Assembly (NCBI GenBank): GCA_036245805.1
Contig: BTRK01000006.1
Coordinates: forward strand, 25,080,365 to 25,144,364
Direction of reading: 5' to 3'
DNA length: 64,000 nucleotides
Source: Pristionchus mayeri
Taxonomy: Eukaryota; Nematoda; Chromadorea; Rhabditida; Neodiplogasteridae
Shown here piece by piece: positions 24,911-38,000 of the stretch. Below the pieces are notes generated by a model. It was given only the letters and a program-made list of their open reading frames with translations, had not been told where the DNA came from and made no database searches. The translations under genes and the position numbers were made by a program. Position 1 is the first letter of the stretch; the number at the start of each line of letters is the position of its first letter.

Positions 24911-26790
24911 AAAGAGAAGGACTCGTTTTGAGATATTTCACTTATTAGTTCCCTCATAGTCGAAGATGATCATATCTCTGATTGAATGAGGGTCGCTAAT
25001 TTCCAATCCCTTTACTTTAGCTCTCTTTTGTACGGTTCTGTTGACTAGATGAATTTTTCTCTGATATCTCTGATGAACATAATGTGCTGCTGGATTCTTT
25101 TCTCTTACTGTCCTTACACACTTTCACACTTCCATTCCTTGATCAATTTGAAATGGCTTCTAGGCGTGAGAGTAAATTCCTCCCTATGGTTTCGTGTTTC
25201 AAAGGTCATCATTAGTCTCGGACAGTCTTTCCTCTCGGTTGTCAGGAGTAACGAAAGAGGAGAGAGGAACGAACCATTCTTCCTCCGTACACACTTCCAA
25301 TCATTCCCTAATCTCCAATTTTGAACTCTATCTTGCGTGAGGGTGGTGGGAAGATGTGTGCACCTGCCCTTCCAATCAGGAAAATCCCCACTTTATTACT
25401 CAATGAACACGTGCACTCACTGTCCAAATACTCCCTCCCTCCCTCTCTCCATCTCTCCCTCCTTCCCCTCTCTTTGATCATCCTGAGATCTACGCTGTTT
25501 CTCACAATTTCTCGATCATTCAACATTGATCAACAACAGTGTGAGTCCTTCTCCCCTCTCCTCTTCGTATTCTGTTCTCCGTCTCTCTCTCGATCGAATT
25601 CTCCTCTCTAAGCAGCTGGTAGTAATTCACCTCTATCTTCCATCTCTCGTCTCTTCTCTTCACTCTTCTCAATTTTCTCTTACGAGACTGATCCTCAACT
25701 TGCCGAACTATTATTTTGTTGCCTCTTTCAGTTTTTTTGGAGAAAAGTTTCAGAAAAATAACAAAATGTATCGTGCCTTACTATTCAACGTGTACCATTC
25801 CAATTTTCCTTTACCTCTAAGCAAGAAGCTAGCTCAAAACAATAAATATAATCGATAGATTCTTCTTTATTCGAAGGTCTTTCCTTCATCTTGTTCCATT
25901 CTCCATTCCCACCTCTTCCTTCTCCTCTTCCCCCCATCTCTCCAATATTGTAACACAATACCAACCACCTTATACTCTATCTCTACATTCTCAATTCTCC
26001 TCTTTTTGCAGGTATTCTTTGTTTTTTTTTTGCGTGCGTAGTGCACAATCCGTGATTCAGGCACAGTCTAACCTCGGGGAGAACTAAGAGTACTTCGTAG
26101 CCCTGATCCTTTTGCATTTCTTCCTCGTGTTCTTCTAACGTCTTCTCTTGTATCTCTTTCTCTCCTTCTCTTATCTCTTCTCTCTATGATCTCTTCGTCT
26201 CTTTCCACTCCTTCTCTCTGAGTCTAATATGAAATTGACGATTAAGAGGAGAATCTGAGTGGAGATGGAGGGTCTGTTAGATGACTGTGGGAAAGGGGTG
26301 AAAGGAGGGGTGAGAGGGAGAGTGGGGGAGTCAATGTGCGGTACTGCATGTCCTCCATAATCTACTCCTTTGCATCCGAGAATTTTATATCCAATTACAT
26401 CAACATTTCCCAATTTTCGGACGGTATTGAATAAATTTTTATTCAAATAATTCGCATGACAATCTTTGCTATCTAGACTAGCACAGTGAGAGGGAGAGTT
26501 AGTGGTCCCACTCCATCCCTTCCTTCTTCTCTCTTTTCCTTAGGGGATATTCAAGATATATCTGGACCTCGGATTCCTCCTCCTATGGACGTCTCTCTCG
26601 TGTACAACTCCCTCCTTATAGATTACACTCCCATCAGAGGAGGAAGGGAAGGTTTGAGTCCATCGACTCCTTCCTAAAACCTCTCGATGTAATCCCCCTC
26701 CATTTCACCCGTTCCCCTTCCGTGAAATACACAATAAATAGCTCGCAGGAGAAAAATAAAAATGGCCTATGTCTCCAATTTGCAAGTGAC

Positions 26791-27290
26791 NNNNNNNNNN
26801 NNNNNNNNNNNNNNNNNNNNNNNNNNNNNNNNNNNNNNNNNNNNNNNNNNNNNNNNNNNNNNNNNNNNNNNNNNNNNNNNNNNNNNNNNNNNNNNNNNNN
26901 NNNNNNNNNNNNNNNNNNNNNNNNNNNNNNNNNNNNNNNNNNNNNNNNNNNNNNNNNNNNNNNNNNNNNNNNNNNNNNNNNNNNNNNNNNNNNNNNNNNN
27001 NNNNNNNNNNNNNNNNNNNNNNNNNNNNNNNNNNNNNNNNNNNNNNNNNNNNNNNNNNNNNNNNNNNNNNNNNNNNNNNNNNNNNNNNNNNNNNNNNNNN
27101 NNNNNNNNNNNNNNNNNNNNNNNNNNNNNNNNNNNNNNNNNNNNNNNNNNNNNNNNNNNNNNNNNNNNNNNNNNNNNNNNNNNNNNNNNNNNNNNNNNNN
27201 NNNNNNNNNNNNNNNNNNNNNNNNNNNNNNNNNNNNNNNNNNNNNNNNNNNNNNNNNNNNNNNNNNNNNNNNNNNNNNNNNNNNNNNNNN
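26791..27290. other. Assembly gap (500 N)
   Basis: Exactly 500 unknown bases, a conventional scaffold gap size, so the true length here is unknown. Open frames through it are artefacts. Confidence 0.99.
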
Positions 27291-28776
27291 GTTCTCTGAG
27301 CATGAGAGAACTGTTATTGCCCATAACTAGTTCGTTCTGGAAAGAAAGATCACTCATTTAAATTTAGTACAACAATGAAAAGGCAGACATAAAGAGATGA
27401 TACATGTGGAGAATATCACATCTGAATGTGGAAGAGAAAATGAAGGGAAAGGGAAAGAGAAGATAAAGGGAAAAGTGAGATATGGAAAAATGTGGCAACT
27501 GTACTTGACCAGTAATGGAATACTAGTATCAATGATTATCTAAAGAGAGAGAAAAAGGAGAAGAAAAAATGCAAATCTGGCCGGAATAAGCAAAAACTGT
27601 TGACGCAAAAGAAATGAGTCTCTACGTTACGTCCCATACCTACGCTAAAAGGTTTGGATGATATGCCCCATGAGGCAAGATTGATCGCGTGATTCCCCCT
27701 CCCCCTTTGTGAGTCATCGCACAAACAAAGAATGAACCCCGTTCAGTCAACGAAGCATCGACCATTCCACTGATTGGATAGTGGATGAGAACAGGTAGAT
27801 AACACAATAAATGGTAGAAGAGTGTTGCACGGAAGAATGATATGGAAGGAATGGACTAGCTGGAGAGAGACTGGAGAAGAGAAGGGAGCATCCGAGAATC
27901 ATTCCGGTTCCTCCTTTCTCCTATTCACTCTTATCGCTACTCGCTCCTTCCTCGACCACACAGAACATCCATGTTGTTACAGTGAGGGAGAGGGGAGGGG
28001 AGAGGCTCACTTCCTTCCTTTCTCATTTCCAAACGGGAACACAAAGCGAGTAAGCGGATAATGGATGAGTGTGGTAATCGAACGATTCATGCAATTCTTC
28101 CCTATCAGCTATTCCTCATGCTGTGTTTGCATTTCATCGAAAGATAAGCAGAGAAAAGATGGGAAAGACTCGATAAGGGTGCTAACGGTCATGTCATTCA
28201 CACTCGGTGTGGTAAGGAGAAATAATGGATAGAAATGGTAGTGTAGAGAGCGAGAGATACGAGAGAGTTCGATACTATTGGCGAAAGGAAGAGAGAAGAG
28301 TCGCTCAACGACAAACCATCCCATTTCAGAGAATATCACACATTCTGAATCAGAGTAGAGAGAAGACAAAATTTAAGCTATTCAAAGATTGAATTTTGGC
28401 ATTTGCTATCCATCGGGGTTAATGAGACGTAATCGACAACTATATCTTGTATTATATTCCCTATAAGCAAAACAAATAGTAATGTGAATCAGGGAAAATA
28501 ATATTCGGGTACTCAAGCTTCGTGAAAGTGAATTCAATGCTATACTAACATTGTAAGAGACTCATCTATATGTTCTGTTACGGAACTAGGGTGTTGGGAG
28601 AAATGAGATAGAGAAAGAGTGATAGAGTGGGGGGGGGGGCATAGAAAGAGGTCACTCACGAAACGGGAGATTTAAAGAGAGCATTCGAGTGATCAAAGTG
28701 ATGGATCAGCTGATTTCCACGTAATAAAGGAAAGAATAGAAGGGGACGAGTGAATACCCTCAACCGATAGAGTGGG
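27291..28776. other. Interval with no supported gene
   Basis: No exon structure, RNA gene or clear repeat pair is seen between the assembly gap and the hairpin at 28777. Confidence 0.4.
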
Positions 28777-28868
28777 GGATTTCGCCACTTCATCTCACGT
28801 ACTCTCACGTCTCTGACCAACTCGAATTGGTCAGACGAGAGAACATGTGAAATGAAGAGACGAAATCC
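28777..28868. repeat. Imperfect hairpin element
   Basis: GGGATTTCG at the left pairs with CGAAATCCC at the right. The centre has CTGACCA/TTGGTCAG arms. The right arm carries GAAATGAAGAGACG, the same motif as in the hairpins at 23318 and 60083. Confidence 0.65.
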
Positions 28869-28869
28869 C

Positions 28870-29211
28870 GGGGGTACGACATTTTCGCAACGGAGCATCA
28901 TTCGCTTGAGAGTTGGCGTAGCAACTTGGGAGTTGTTCCATTTTTTACCAGTGTGTGCTCCATACATTTGCATACATACATTTTGATTCAGGTTATCTTG
29001 AGCTTCACTCCAAATCAACGTATAGGGGGTCATGGAATATGGACTTCCATGAACCCCTATACGTTGAAATTCGATATCGCCTAGAACCAAGAATTGTATA
29101 TGTAAAGGTATGGGAGCACATACTTACAACAATGAAATAACTCCCAAGTTGCTACGCCACGACTCAAGTGAACGGCACTCCGTTGAGGAAATGTCGTACC
29201 CCGAAATCCCA
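28870..29211. mobile_element. Non-autonomous inverted-repeat element, 9-bp target duplication
   Basis: The termini are inverted: GGGGTACGACATTT…AAATGTCGTACCC, followed inward by matching GTAGCAACTT arms. CGAAATCCC is present on both flanks (28861-28869 and 29212-29220), a 9-bp direct repeat that suggests target-site duplication inside the older hairpin. The centre holds a further palindrome around CAACGTATAGGGG (about 29015-29070). A related terminus starts near 30892. No transposase is encoded. Confidence 0.75.
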
Positions 29212-29764
29212 AGTTGGAATTAAACTTGAGGGCAACACGTGGAAAACACAATAGCTGTGGGAAGGGAATATCATAGAGAAATAGGACGATTTTTATGCTA
29301 ATCCCATGATGATAATGAAAGGAAAGATATTATTTTACGCCAATTCAACGGTGATGCATATACGACAATTCATGACGACAACATTCTTTATCACGTTCTA
29401 TCGGGAATTTATTACGAAAAAATCTGATCCTAGTTCGCGAGCCTAAAACGTGATCAGCAGCCTTTCTCGCAACCCTAGTCTGTAATAATATTGAGCGTCA
29501 TATGATATTTATAAATGATTTTTAAAATTCGATGATCATTATTGGTTAGACAGAAACATGTTTAAACAACATTCAGTAAGAAGAAAAATAACGAAAACAT
29601 AAATGAGTGAGCAAGACCATTCAGGAGGGAATGTGAGGAACGGCGCCTAGACATCACCAGCAATCGACAATATGCTAACATAAAACTAGGAACCGGGTTC
29701 TCAAGACCAATTGAGGAAGAAAGGAAAAGGGAGGGCAGAGGATTGTTTATTTGCTGGCTCGTCC

Positions 29765-32700
29765 TTACTGATTCCGTCTGCAATAAAAAGTTCGGATTAT
29801 TCACAGAGGAAATAGACGGTAAACGTTTGGCAGAAGAATTGATTTAGAGTGTATTTCACATTTTCAAGCTAACAAGGGTGATTGTAAGAGAGAACAACAT
29901 CTACAGTGTACTTGCCTCTTATCATTAGGAGCCTGCGCTCTATTCGGATTATAAACTTCAATTTCTGCTTCATCTTCATCTTCAGCCAACTCTCCCACGT
30001 CCTCACCTCAAATAAGGAAATAAACAATCAGCTACTGTGAAAAGTATTTTTAAAAAAAATAATAATTCATGTCAATGTAAAGGGGGCTACTCTCGCTCCG
30101 CCCCATCTGCAACTTTCGGATCGCTCGAGAGCTCACGAGCTTTTGACATCGATGACGCTGCAGGGATGAGTACAGGCTAGGTTTGATTTGCCTTGAAGCG
30201 AAGCAGTGTGCAGGATATCGCTTTTGGCCATTTAGTAAAACACATGTACAAGGTGACGCGCAGTGCAGTGACACGGCAATGTTTTCATCGACATACCAAT
30301 TTAAAAAAGGTCACCCCTGTACAGGAAGGTGTACTGTAAAATTCATTTGCACAGGCCATGATGACTTCCTGCGTTATGTATTTTTTTGAAATCTTGCCGA
30401 GTCTGTAGCTGTTCTACCGTTCATTTCAAAGTAATGTATTAGTGCTATACGATTTTCGGGTTTTTTATTGATTAAAGTGATTTTGGTGAAACAAGTAGCG
30501 TCGTTGGGATTTCCTTAAATTATTTTGATATTAATGTAGATGAACTTCTTTCCCTCTTTTAGTGGACAAGCATCGAGATCGTAAGGTTATTTATCTATAA
30601 AGGAAGTGCACACCCCAGTATTTTTTTGTTTTATCTTACAGACGACATTTTGAGAACCTCCATATATGACTTTTGAGTGAAAATGTAGTTTATGAACCAA
30701 GCACATCACGAGATTTATAGCCGCGAAAAACAGAACCATTTATAAATGTAAACATCTATTACACATCTAAACATCTATGTTAAACATATATGACTATAGA
30801 AATGGCCGCTCATTTTGATCAGAAAAGGGACCATGACTTTCAACGGGGTGTCGAACCATGTTGAGAAAAATTGCAGTGCAGTGACAATTTCGGGGGTACG
30901 ACATTTGCGCTACGGAGCGCCGTTCGCTTGAGAGTTGACATATTAACTTCGGAGTTGTTTCATTGTTAACATTATGCGCTGCCATACCTTTGTATATATA
31001 TAAATCTTGTTACCAGGCGATATTGAGTTTCAACGTATATGAGACACTTTCTCAGTCAGTGAACATATGCTTGGCATTAGGCCAAAAATCGAATTCCTTC
31101 AAAATGTGCTCTCATGTAGTACTCAGTGAGTGTAGCGCAGCGGTTGCGTATTAAGCATAGGTGGGCACCATCGAAGCTAGCTGTGAAACACCCCCGGTTT
31201 TCGGATTGGACACCCCCGGTTTTTGGAAAATTTTGTCACAAAAACGATAATTTACTATCACTCCCTCTCCTTTTGACCCTAAACACCCCCGGTTTTCGAT
31301 TTCCAGCTTCAACCCCCGCCCACCTATGACACCGATTCGATCCTATCGACGGACATCCGTTTATTGCACATCCTCATGTTTTTTATATTGCACCCTAACC
31401 CTAACGGAATAAATGAATGAATAAATGAATGAATGAAAGTGAGCAAAAAGCTCTTGTAACGTACAAAGTCGAACCCACGACTTGCAAAATGCAAAGCTAG
31501 CGCGCAACCTACTGAGCTACGAGATACAGTACCGTCCAAAAGTCATTGGACGCTTTGTGAATCTTTTGTTGCTTATTGTCCAGGAAAGGGATCATTCTAG
31601 TGCTAAGGTGTTATGTACCAAATCCATGGGAGATTATGATCATGATTTTGGGGTATTACGAAATTGCCTAGTTATTGCGCAGTGATAACGCAATCAAAGA
31701 ACACTTTTTTCAAAACGGCATTATTCTTACATAGATTTTTTTCTGTTCGTCATACTTTCTGAGATTGGAGATGTTACCGAGGCCTACCCAGAACGAAAAT
31801 TGTTTTGAAGTTGCTGCGTCGTCGTACATTGGCTGCAACAATGCTGCAAAATCGAGGTCAAACATTCAGATATTGGCTCCTAGTCAAGCTAGACTGGTTC
31901 AATGCATCAAAATGATCGCCATCATGAGTCCAGACGATCCCGAGAATAAGAAAACAATTTCCCGAAATTTGTCCCCAGGGCATGAAAAAATCACTTTTTT
32001 GCATAAGAATGTTCAAAATGTATTGAAGATCTGATTCCCAACTTTTTAGAGCGATTGGATATCTTTCCTGCCTGCGGCGAACGTTTTTCAGAGGTATACT
32101 CGGGTAAGGAATACCTTGTTTACGCACTCCCGTCGTCTGCACTCTCTCGCCCATTGGGGTAAACAAGGTGTTTCCCGACCCTAGTATACCTCCGGAAAAC
32201 GATCGCCGCGGGCAGGAAAGATATCCAATCGCTCTAAAAAGTTGGGAATCAGATCTTCAATACATTTTGAACATTCCTACCCAAAAACCAGATTTTTACC
32301 TACATTTCCCACATAGTTATGAATGTTCAAAAAATGATAATGCAAAAAAGTGATTTTTTCACGCCCTGAGGGTAAATTTCGAGATTTTGTTTTCATAATC
32401 TCAGGATCATTTGGACTCATGATGGCGACCATTTTGATGCATTGAACCAGTCTCTAGCTTGACTAGGAGCCGATATCTGAATGTTTGACCTCGATTTTGC
32501 AGCACTGTTGCAGCCAATGTACGACGACGCAGCAACTTCAAAACAATTTGCGTTCCGGGTAGGCCTCGGTAACATCTCCAATCTCAGAAAGTGTGACGAA
32601 CAGAAAAAAATTTATGCAAGAATAATGCCGTTTTGAAAAAGTGTTCTTTGATTGCGTTATCACTGCGCAATAACTAGGCAATTTCGTAATACCCCAATAT

Positions 32701-35057
32701 CATGATCATAATCTCCCATGAATTTGGTGCATAACACCTTAGCACTAGAATGATCCCTTTCCTGGACAATAAGCAACAAAAGATTCAAAAAGCGTCCAAT
32801 GACTTTTGGACGGTACTGTACATTCTCGGTTTCCGCTCGATATCGTTAACTATTCTGGGAGCCGCGTGAGCGAATTTTACGTGGTGACCACTAAGGCCAG
32901 ATTAGGGTCTCAGGATGCAATTATGGCAACTTTTTTAAAGAGTGCTCTGATATCATCATGAGGAGCCAATGAAAACGTTGAAATCAGATTTCACCGGGAA
33001 CGAGTTCTACTTTTGCGGCTCCCTAGTTAGCTTAATGGTGTAATATATTCCGAAAGCGACAAATACATCCATAAAATGATTTTTAAAGATATGTTCTTAA
33101 CATTTAGATCACCTGATTCCACTTCCTCTTCATCTTCATCTTCCTCATCGGAATCTTCTTCTGATCCACTTCAAATACAACAATTATTATATTCAAGAAA
33201 TGCGAACAACTATTTTTAAAGCCCAGTTATGTAAGAATCGGACAATTCTGAGGAGATTTAGCACAGCTCAAAAATCTCAATTCTTTGTAACATCTGATCT
33301 GAGGTTATAGAAAGTTCTGAAAACGGTACCCCTCTCATTTAGATGACAAGTGGATCAGAAATATGTGCTCAAATGAGAGAAAAAAGGTCGCCGAAACATT
33401 TATGTAATGAAATTGTGGCAGGTGTTAAAGTTACCCAACAAGGACGAAATTAACCCCTTTTTTTACCTCAATTGAATACCCGATGGCAGAATTAGTAGAG
33501 AAAGAATATACAAAAACGTGAAAAATCATTAATAGCCCCATGAGAACGCCGGAAAGGATCAGGGTGAAGTTGCCTGATCCAGCAATCTCTCACTTCTGCA
33601 TACTCTCTCATACCCGCGATGAGCGCACAATGCGATGCGTCTTCGGATCAGGGTTACGTCCTTGTTGGCTAACTTTAAGAACAAACTTAGAGATTTTCCA
33701 CTCTCAATCTCTTCTCACGTCTTTGTTCGAAAAAGTTGTTAGCAATAATTAATTAATTGTAATACTTCATGAAAAATGAATTAGATAGGCATTGTCAACA
33801 TCCCTATTTACACCCGGGAAACTCACTCGTGAATTTAGCACCACGTCATGCCGGTTGTTCTCGACGTCATGTTGATTCGAACGAATGGCCCATATTTAAC
33901 CAAAAATGTTCTTCATATATAATGGACCATGCCAGATATCCCCAAAATACAAAATTTCAGTAATTTTGGAATTTTTAGACCGTGCCAAACTTTGTTCGAC
34001 CCTAACGCACAAGGACTCTTATGTCAAGGAAATCGTTCTGCAAACTATATATAAGCAAAAAGGTCATTTCTACGGAATAATAAAGTATTCATATGTAGCC
34101 CAAGAATCATATTTTTAATATTCAAATTGCCAAAAAAGCACAAGTGATGCCATAAGAGGAATTGCGACAAGAGAAAGTGAGTTTAACCATACCTCGGTGG
34201 GAGCATATCCTCGTCGATTATGCTCTTTGTTACTTTTTTCTCCCTTTCACCACCAGCTTCTTCCTTCTCATCCATTCCTCGCTTCACTTCACGAGTTAGC
34301 AATTTTGCTTCTGCCTGCGATATGTGTTTTAGGAGCAAGAACGTTAGCCCAAAATAGCTCTATATGATTTTAGTGCGTACCTCTCTACCTATACAATATA
34401 TAAAAATGCTATGCATGTGATGGTGGCTAAACGGATCGAAAAGTAAATAATAAGGGAGAGGGGAGGGATGAGGTTTCTGACCATATAAAGAGGAAAAGTA
34501 ACCTCGAATCGCTGAGGCCATTTGTTCTGCTCGCGAATGTAGAGTACATTCTCAGCATCGAGAACGTGTTCGATCTCCGCCCTTACTTTGTCTCCTTCTT
34601 CGATTGCTCTCACGACCACGAATTGACCTTTTCGAATCCATACCGCCTTCCGGAACTTGCTTGGCATACTTACCAGGAACGTCTCTCCAGACTCGGAAAG
34701 CACCTTGAAACGTACACAGTAAAAAGATACTTTGATTTGATATGCTCGTTTTTAAGGTAACAATAGTGAACGTTATTGATAAGTAATTGTTTTGTATTAA
34801 GCTCCACCCCATCCCTCGATATGGAATTCGATTGTTCTTATCAAGAAAAAACGAACACTTACTTGAAAAATAAGTATTCCAATACAATGCCCAGAACCCT
34901 TTCATGCAAATTTTATATGCCAAACAACAACACTCACCTCATGGAGATTATTTCCGCGAGCACCGACAACTTGGGCGATAGAATCGCCTTCGATAGGGAG
35001 GTACATCTCGTAATCAAGCTTATTCATCATATAACGGCGTTTTGAAGCGACAGACAT
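29765..35057 (-). CDS. eif1ad: eIF1A-domain protein, EIF1AD orthologue
   Basis: Six exons are proposed: 35057-34938, 34703-34503, 34314-34193, 33168-33113, 30006-29916, 29777-29765, giving about 200 residues (human EIF1AD has 165). Exons 1-2 hold the S1/OB-fold eIF1A-like domain: GARGNNLHEV, then FLVSMPSKFRKAVWIRKGQF and EEGDKVRAEIEHVL, all close to the EIF1AD family. Exons 3-5 are charged, with acidic Asp/Glu stretches, and a YNPNRAQ motif lies near the end as in the family. EIF1AD is a small nuclear RNA-binding/ribosome-biogenesis-related protein; its exact role here is inferred by homology. The last junction needs a GC-AG intron (AG|GCAAGT) and gives a tiny terminal exon ending NQ. This is the least certain part. 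Introns 3 and 4 (1.0 and 3.1 kb) host transposable elements. Confidence 0.88.
31466..31525 (-). pseudogene. tRNA-like segment (A and B box)
   Basis: On the minus strand GTAGCTCAGTAGG resembles a Pol III A box and GTGGGTTCGAC a B box, spaced as in a tRNA. A full cloverleaf is not apparent. It directly abuts the foldback element inserted at 31527 and is probably a tRNA-derived SINE fragment or tRNA pseudogene. Confidence 0.45.
31527..32818. mobile_element. Tc1-like non-autonomous foldback element
   Basis: The termini CAGTACCGTCCAAAAGTCAT and their inverse are flanked by TA on both sides (31525-31526 and 32819-32820), as for Tc1/mariner insertions. The arms match for more than 550 bp each, leaving only a short centre near 32110-32160, so the element is essentially one long palindrome without a transposase. 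It lies in intron 4 of the eIF1AD gene. Confidence 0.9.
33425..33678. mobile_element. MITE with AAAGTTA…GGACG termini
   Basis: TTAAAGTTACCCAACAAGGACG at the left is mirrored by CGTCCTTGTTGGCTAACTTTAA at the right. The interior includes GGATCAGGGTGAAGTTGCC and a palindromic core. A relative lies at 55306-55561 and a fragment at 52581-52660. It sits in intron 4 of the eIF1AD gene. Confidence 0.8.
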
Positions 35058-35068
35058 TGTGCGAATTT

Positions 35069-35080
35069 CTGTAATAGGTT
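35069..35080 (-). promoter_or_regulatory. Candidate trans-splice acceptor of eIF1AD gene
   Basis: On the minus strand CCTATTACAG ends 11 bases before the start codon at 35057, matching a nematode trans-splice site position. No upstream exon was found. Confidence 0.45.
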
Positions 35081-38000
35081 TAGGTAATGGGATGTTCTAA
35101 GGATCACGATGAAAAACAGAGAATACACTGGTGAAACAATAAAATTTCAACCAATAAATAATTTAATTTGCAAAATGGGCTCCAAACCGGGAAATCGACC
35201 ATTTCCGGGAAAATGGTCTAGGGTCCCCCAAGTAAAATGTGAAATTCTTCCAAAAAATTATTTTTGCATGGCCATTAGGTTATCGGCGATGCTGAATCTG
35301 AATGCCGTTGTTAGAAATTAATTAAATTTCAATTTGAGTAAGTATGAAGTGATCACTCTAAGCCCCGACCCTCGTGGTGTAGTGCAAGCCGCCCGCATGA
35401 ATTTCGTGCGTTGCGTGCGGAACGGTGTGTCAACTCGTTCTCGATGGGTCATATTTTTTTGCATTCACAGTTTCAATAATATTTCGATTATGCCTTTCAT
35501 TTACTGACAAAATAGATAGCAATAGAGTAACTAATGATTTTGGTTGAAAAAAGGAGAATTTCGAATGGAAGAGCACCATCTCCCTGTCACCACAATCAAC
35601 GAAGGCTGATGTCATTCGACATGATAATATATAAGCAAAACTGACTGATATATACACACAAAATATCAAAAAACCATATTATTTTGAGCAGTGAATAAAT
35701 TGATTTCGATCAATAAACGTCGATAAATTCAAATTTCAGTTATCCTGTGACGAAAGTTACCGTAATTGCTCAAAATAAACATTTAATTATATTAATTTTT
35801 TAAACAAGGTTTGCAAATATCAATTTTCTCAATTTTGTCGTAAACTCTTCATTCGGTATCGCATAATCGATTAATGATATAACTGAAGAGGGGCACTCTG
35901 TAAGACGTCCATTAGACAATTCTTTATAAAAAGTGGGTTCAAATGAGTGTGCAATTCAGTATGTTTGCAAATACAGAATCCTTTAAAAAATTTTCATTAG
36001 TCGCATACCAATCTGTTCTTTCTATTCACCGAAAACTGAATAGGGGCACCTTGAAGAAATCGAAATATTTAATAAAAACCAATTTATAACGGCAATTTGA
36101 ATTCGCGGGCGAGTAGAAAAGAGCCCCCGTGCACTGCACTTTCGAATACACCACGAGTTGAAAATTTTACTTGGGGGTCCCTAAAAATGGTCAAATATTC
36201 GGTGGTAAACCTCGCTCATGGCGCGAATTTAAAATCTGCTAAGACTCGTATTTTTTTCTTTTTCTTGTAGGGACGGCAGCTCAAATTTTTGAGTACGGAA
36301 TATTGGTTGCCTCCTTCCGACGCTTTTGCTTTCAAACTACCGTACCTTTCAAGCCAAATTCTTTCAATATTTTAAAACATTAAAAAAAAATATTTAATGT
36401 GATATTTGAAGTATTTTATTGATTGGAATGAATATAAATATATAATGAAACTGCGATAAGCATGGCAAGAAGATGCATGCTGTAGAAATGAAGGCGCACG
36501 AAGCGATCGAAAATAAGCATGTTTTCAGAATTAAGTGTTGAGGGTTCATTTCCTCAGTTTGAGTAGACAATAAAAATAAATAAAAATATTAAATGTTAGA
36601 GGATGAGGCCGTCAAAGTTGAGCATTTTACCGTTGTGAGAATGCATTTTTTTCGTTTTCTTGAAGGGCGACATTAGTATGTTCGAGATTTTGTGATATTT
36701 GGTCCATCATCCCATCACGCATGCTCTGCAAAAAAAACCAGAAATATACTAATGTCGCCCTGCGTGGAAATGAATTTTAAAGTTCCCGCTATCGTAACCA
36801 AGTGATTCTGAAGTTCTACCAATATTAACCTTTTTTTCCATTTTTTAAGCGATGTTTTATTGCTGTCGGAGTACCGTTAACATGAGAAAAAAATTATTGA
36901 ACCCCGTTCATAAAGTTTTACAACGCATCCGAATTTCAGTTTGCGATAATTTTAGTAAAAAACGTGACTTGCGATGTGCTCCACTTGGACTGACAGCGTC
37001 GGCCTTTTGCTGGTCATTCGTTAATGTTTTTCTAATTAATTAAACATTTTTTTACAAAACTAAAGTGAAAAGTCGGAATGGGGCAGGCATAGCTTTCAGT
37101 TGTGTACAATTTTGTGAATTGTTTTGCTCGTTCGTTAACAGCGTTGCAGTCCCTATTTTCTTGTAGGGACTGCAACGGTGTTAACGAACAAGCAAAACAA
37201 TTCACAAATTGGTAAGCAATTGAAAGCTATGCCTACCCCATTTCGACTTTTCACTTTAGTTTTTAATAAAAATGACCAAAAAAAGAGAAAAACAATAATA
37301 AACATAAGTTAAAACGCCGACGCTTTCAGTCCAAGTGGAGCGCATCTCAAGTCACCCTTCACTCCTACCTATCGCAAACTGAAAGACTTGTAGTTACATG
37401 ACTAACGTCGAAACAATTTTGTATTTAATTATTCTATGTAGAGCGCACTCTGAAAAATCTGAATGACGTAATCGAAGAAGAATACAAACTTTAATCGACC
37501 AAGAAGACAAAATCGATCACTGCTTCTACACAAACTACGGTAGTTCGCCGCGTCAAATTCACAATAATCAGTTTTAAATCAATATTTGTAAATGGGGGAA
37601 CTGTTCACGCCTTGTTTTCATATGAAAAATCCATTACTCGTATATGAATAGCATACTAAAAAAGATCGCATGAACAGTTCCCCCATTTAGAGATATTCTG
37701 AATTAACCAAATTTACAACGGTAAAATGCTCAACTTCCGCGGCCTCGTTCTCTAATATCTTTTATTTATATTTATTTTTATTGTGAAAACATTTTTTTGT
37801 GATTGATAAACTAGTTAAACTGAGGAAATGAAGCTTCAACACTTAATTCTGAAAACACGTATATTTTCGAACGTTTCGTGCGTCTTCATTTCTGCAACAT
37901 GTCTCTTCTTGTCATGCTTGGTGTTCTTTCAATATGTGTTCATATTCATTCAATCAATAAAATAGTTTTAAAATCTCATTAAATATTTTTAAAAAATGTT

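Larger units (their letters stand above)
21823..26790. other. Gene-poor interval upstream of the mucin gene
   Basis: I find no exon chain with phase-compatible splice sites or family resemblance. The interval includes the 5' flank of the mucin gene (minus strand), a strong hairpin at 23318-23419 and long pyrimidine-rich tracts at about 24650-26200. Undetected small or non-conserved genes remain possible. Confidence 0.45.

Noticed and set aside
26722..27361. Open frames spanning 26.7-27.4 kb
   Set aside because: They consist mostly of the 500-N gap.
31392..31404. CCCTAACCCTAAC, telomere-like sequence
   Set aside because: Only two units in an AT-rich context, and not the usual nematode telomere repeat (TTAGGC).
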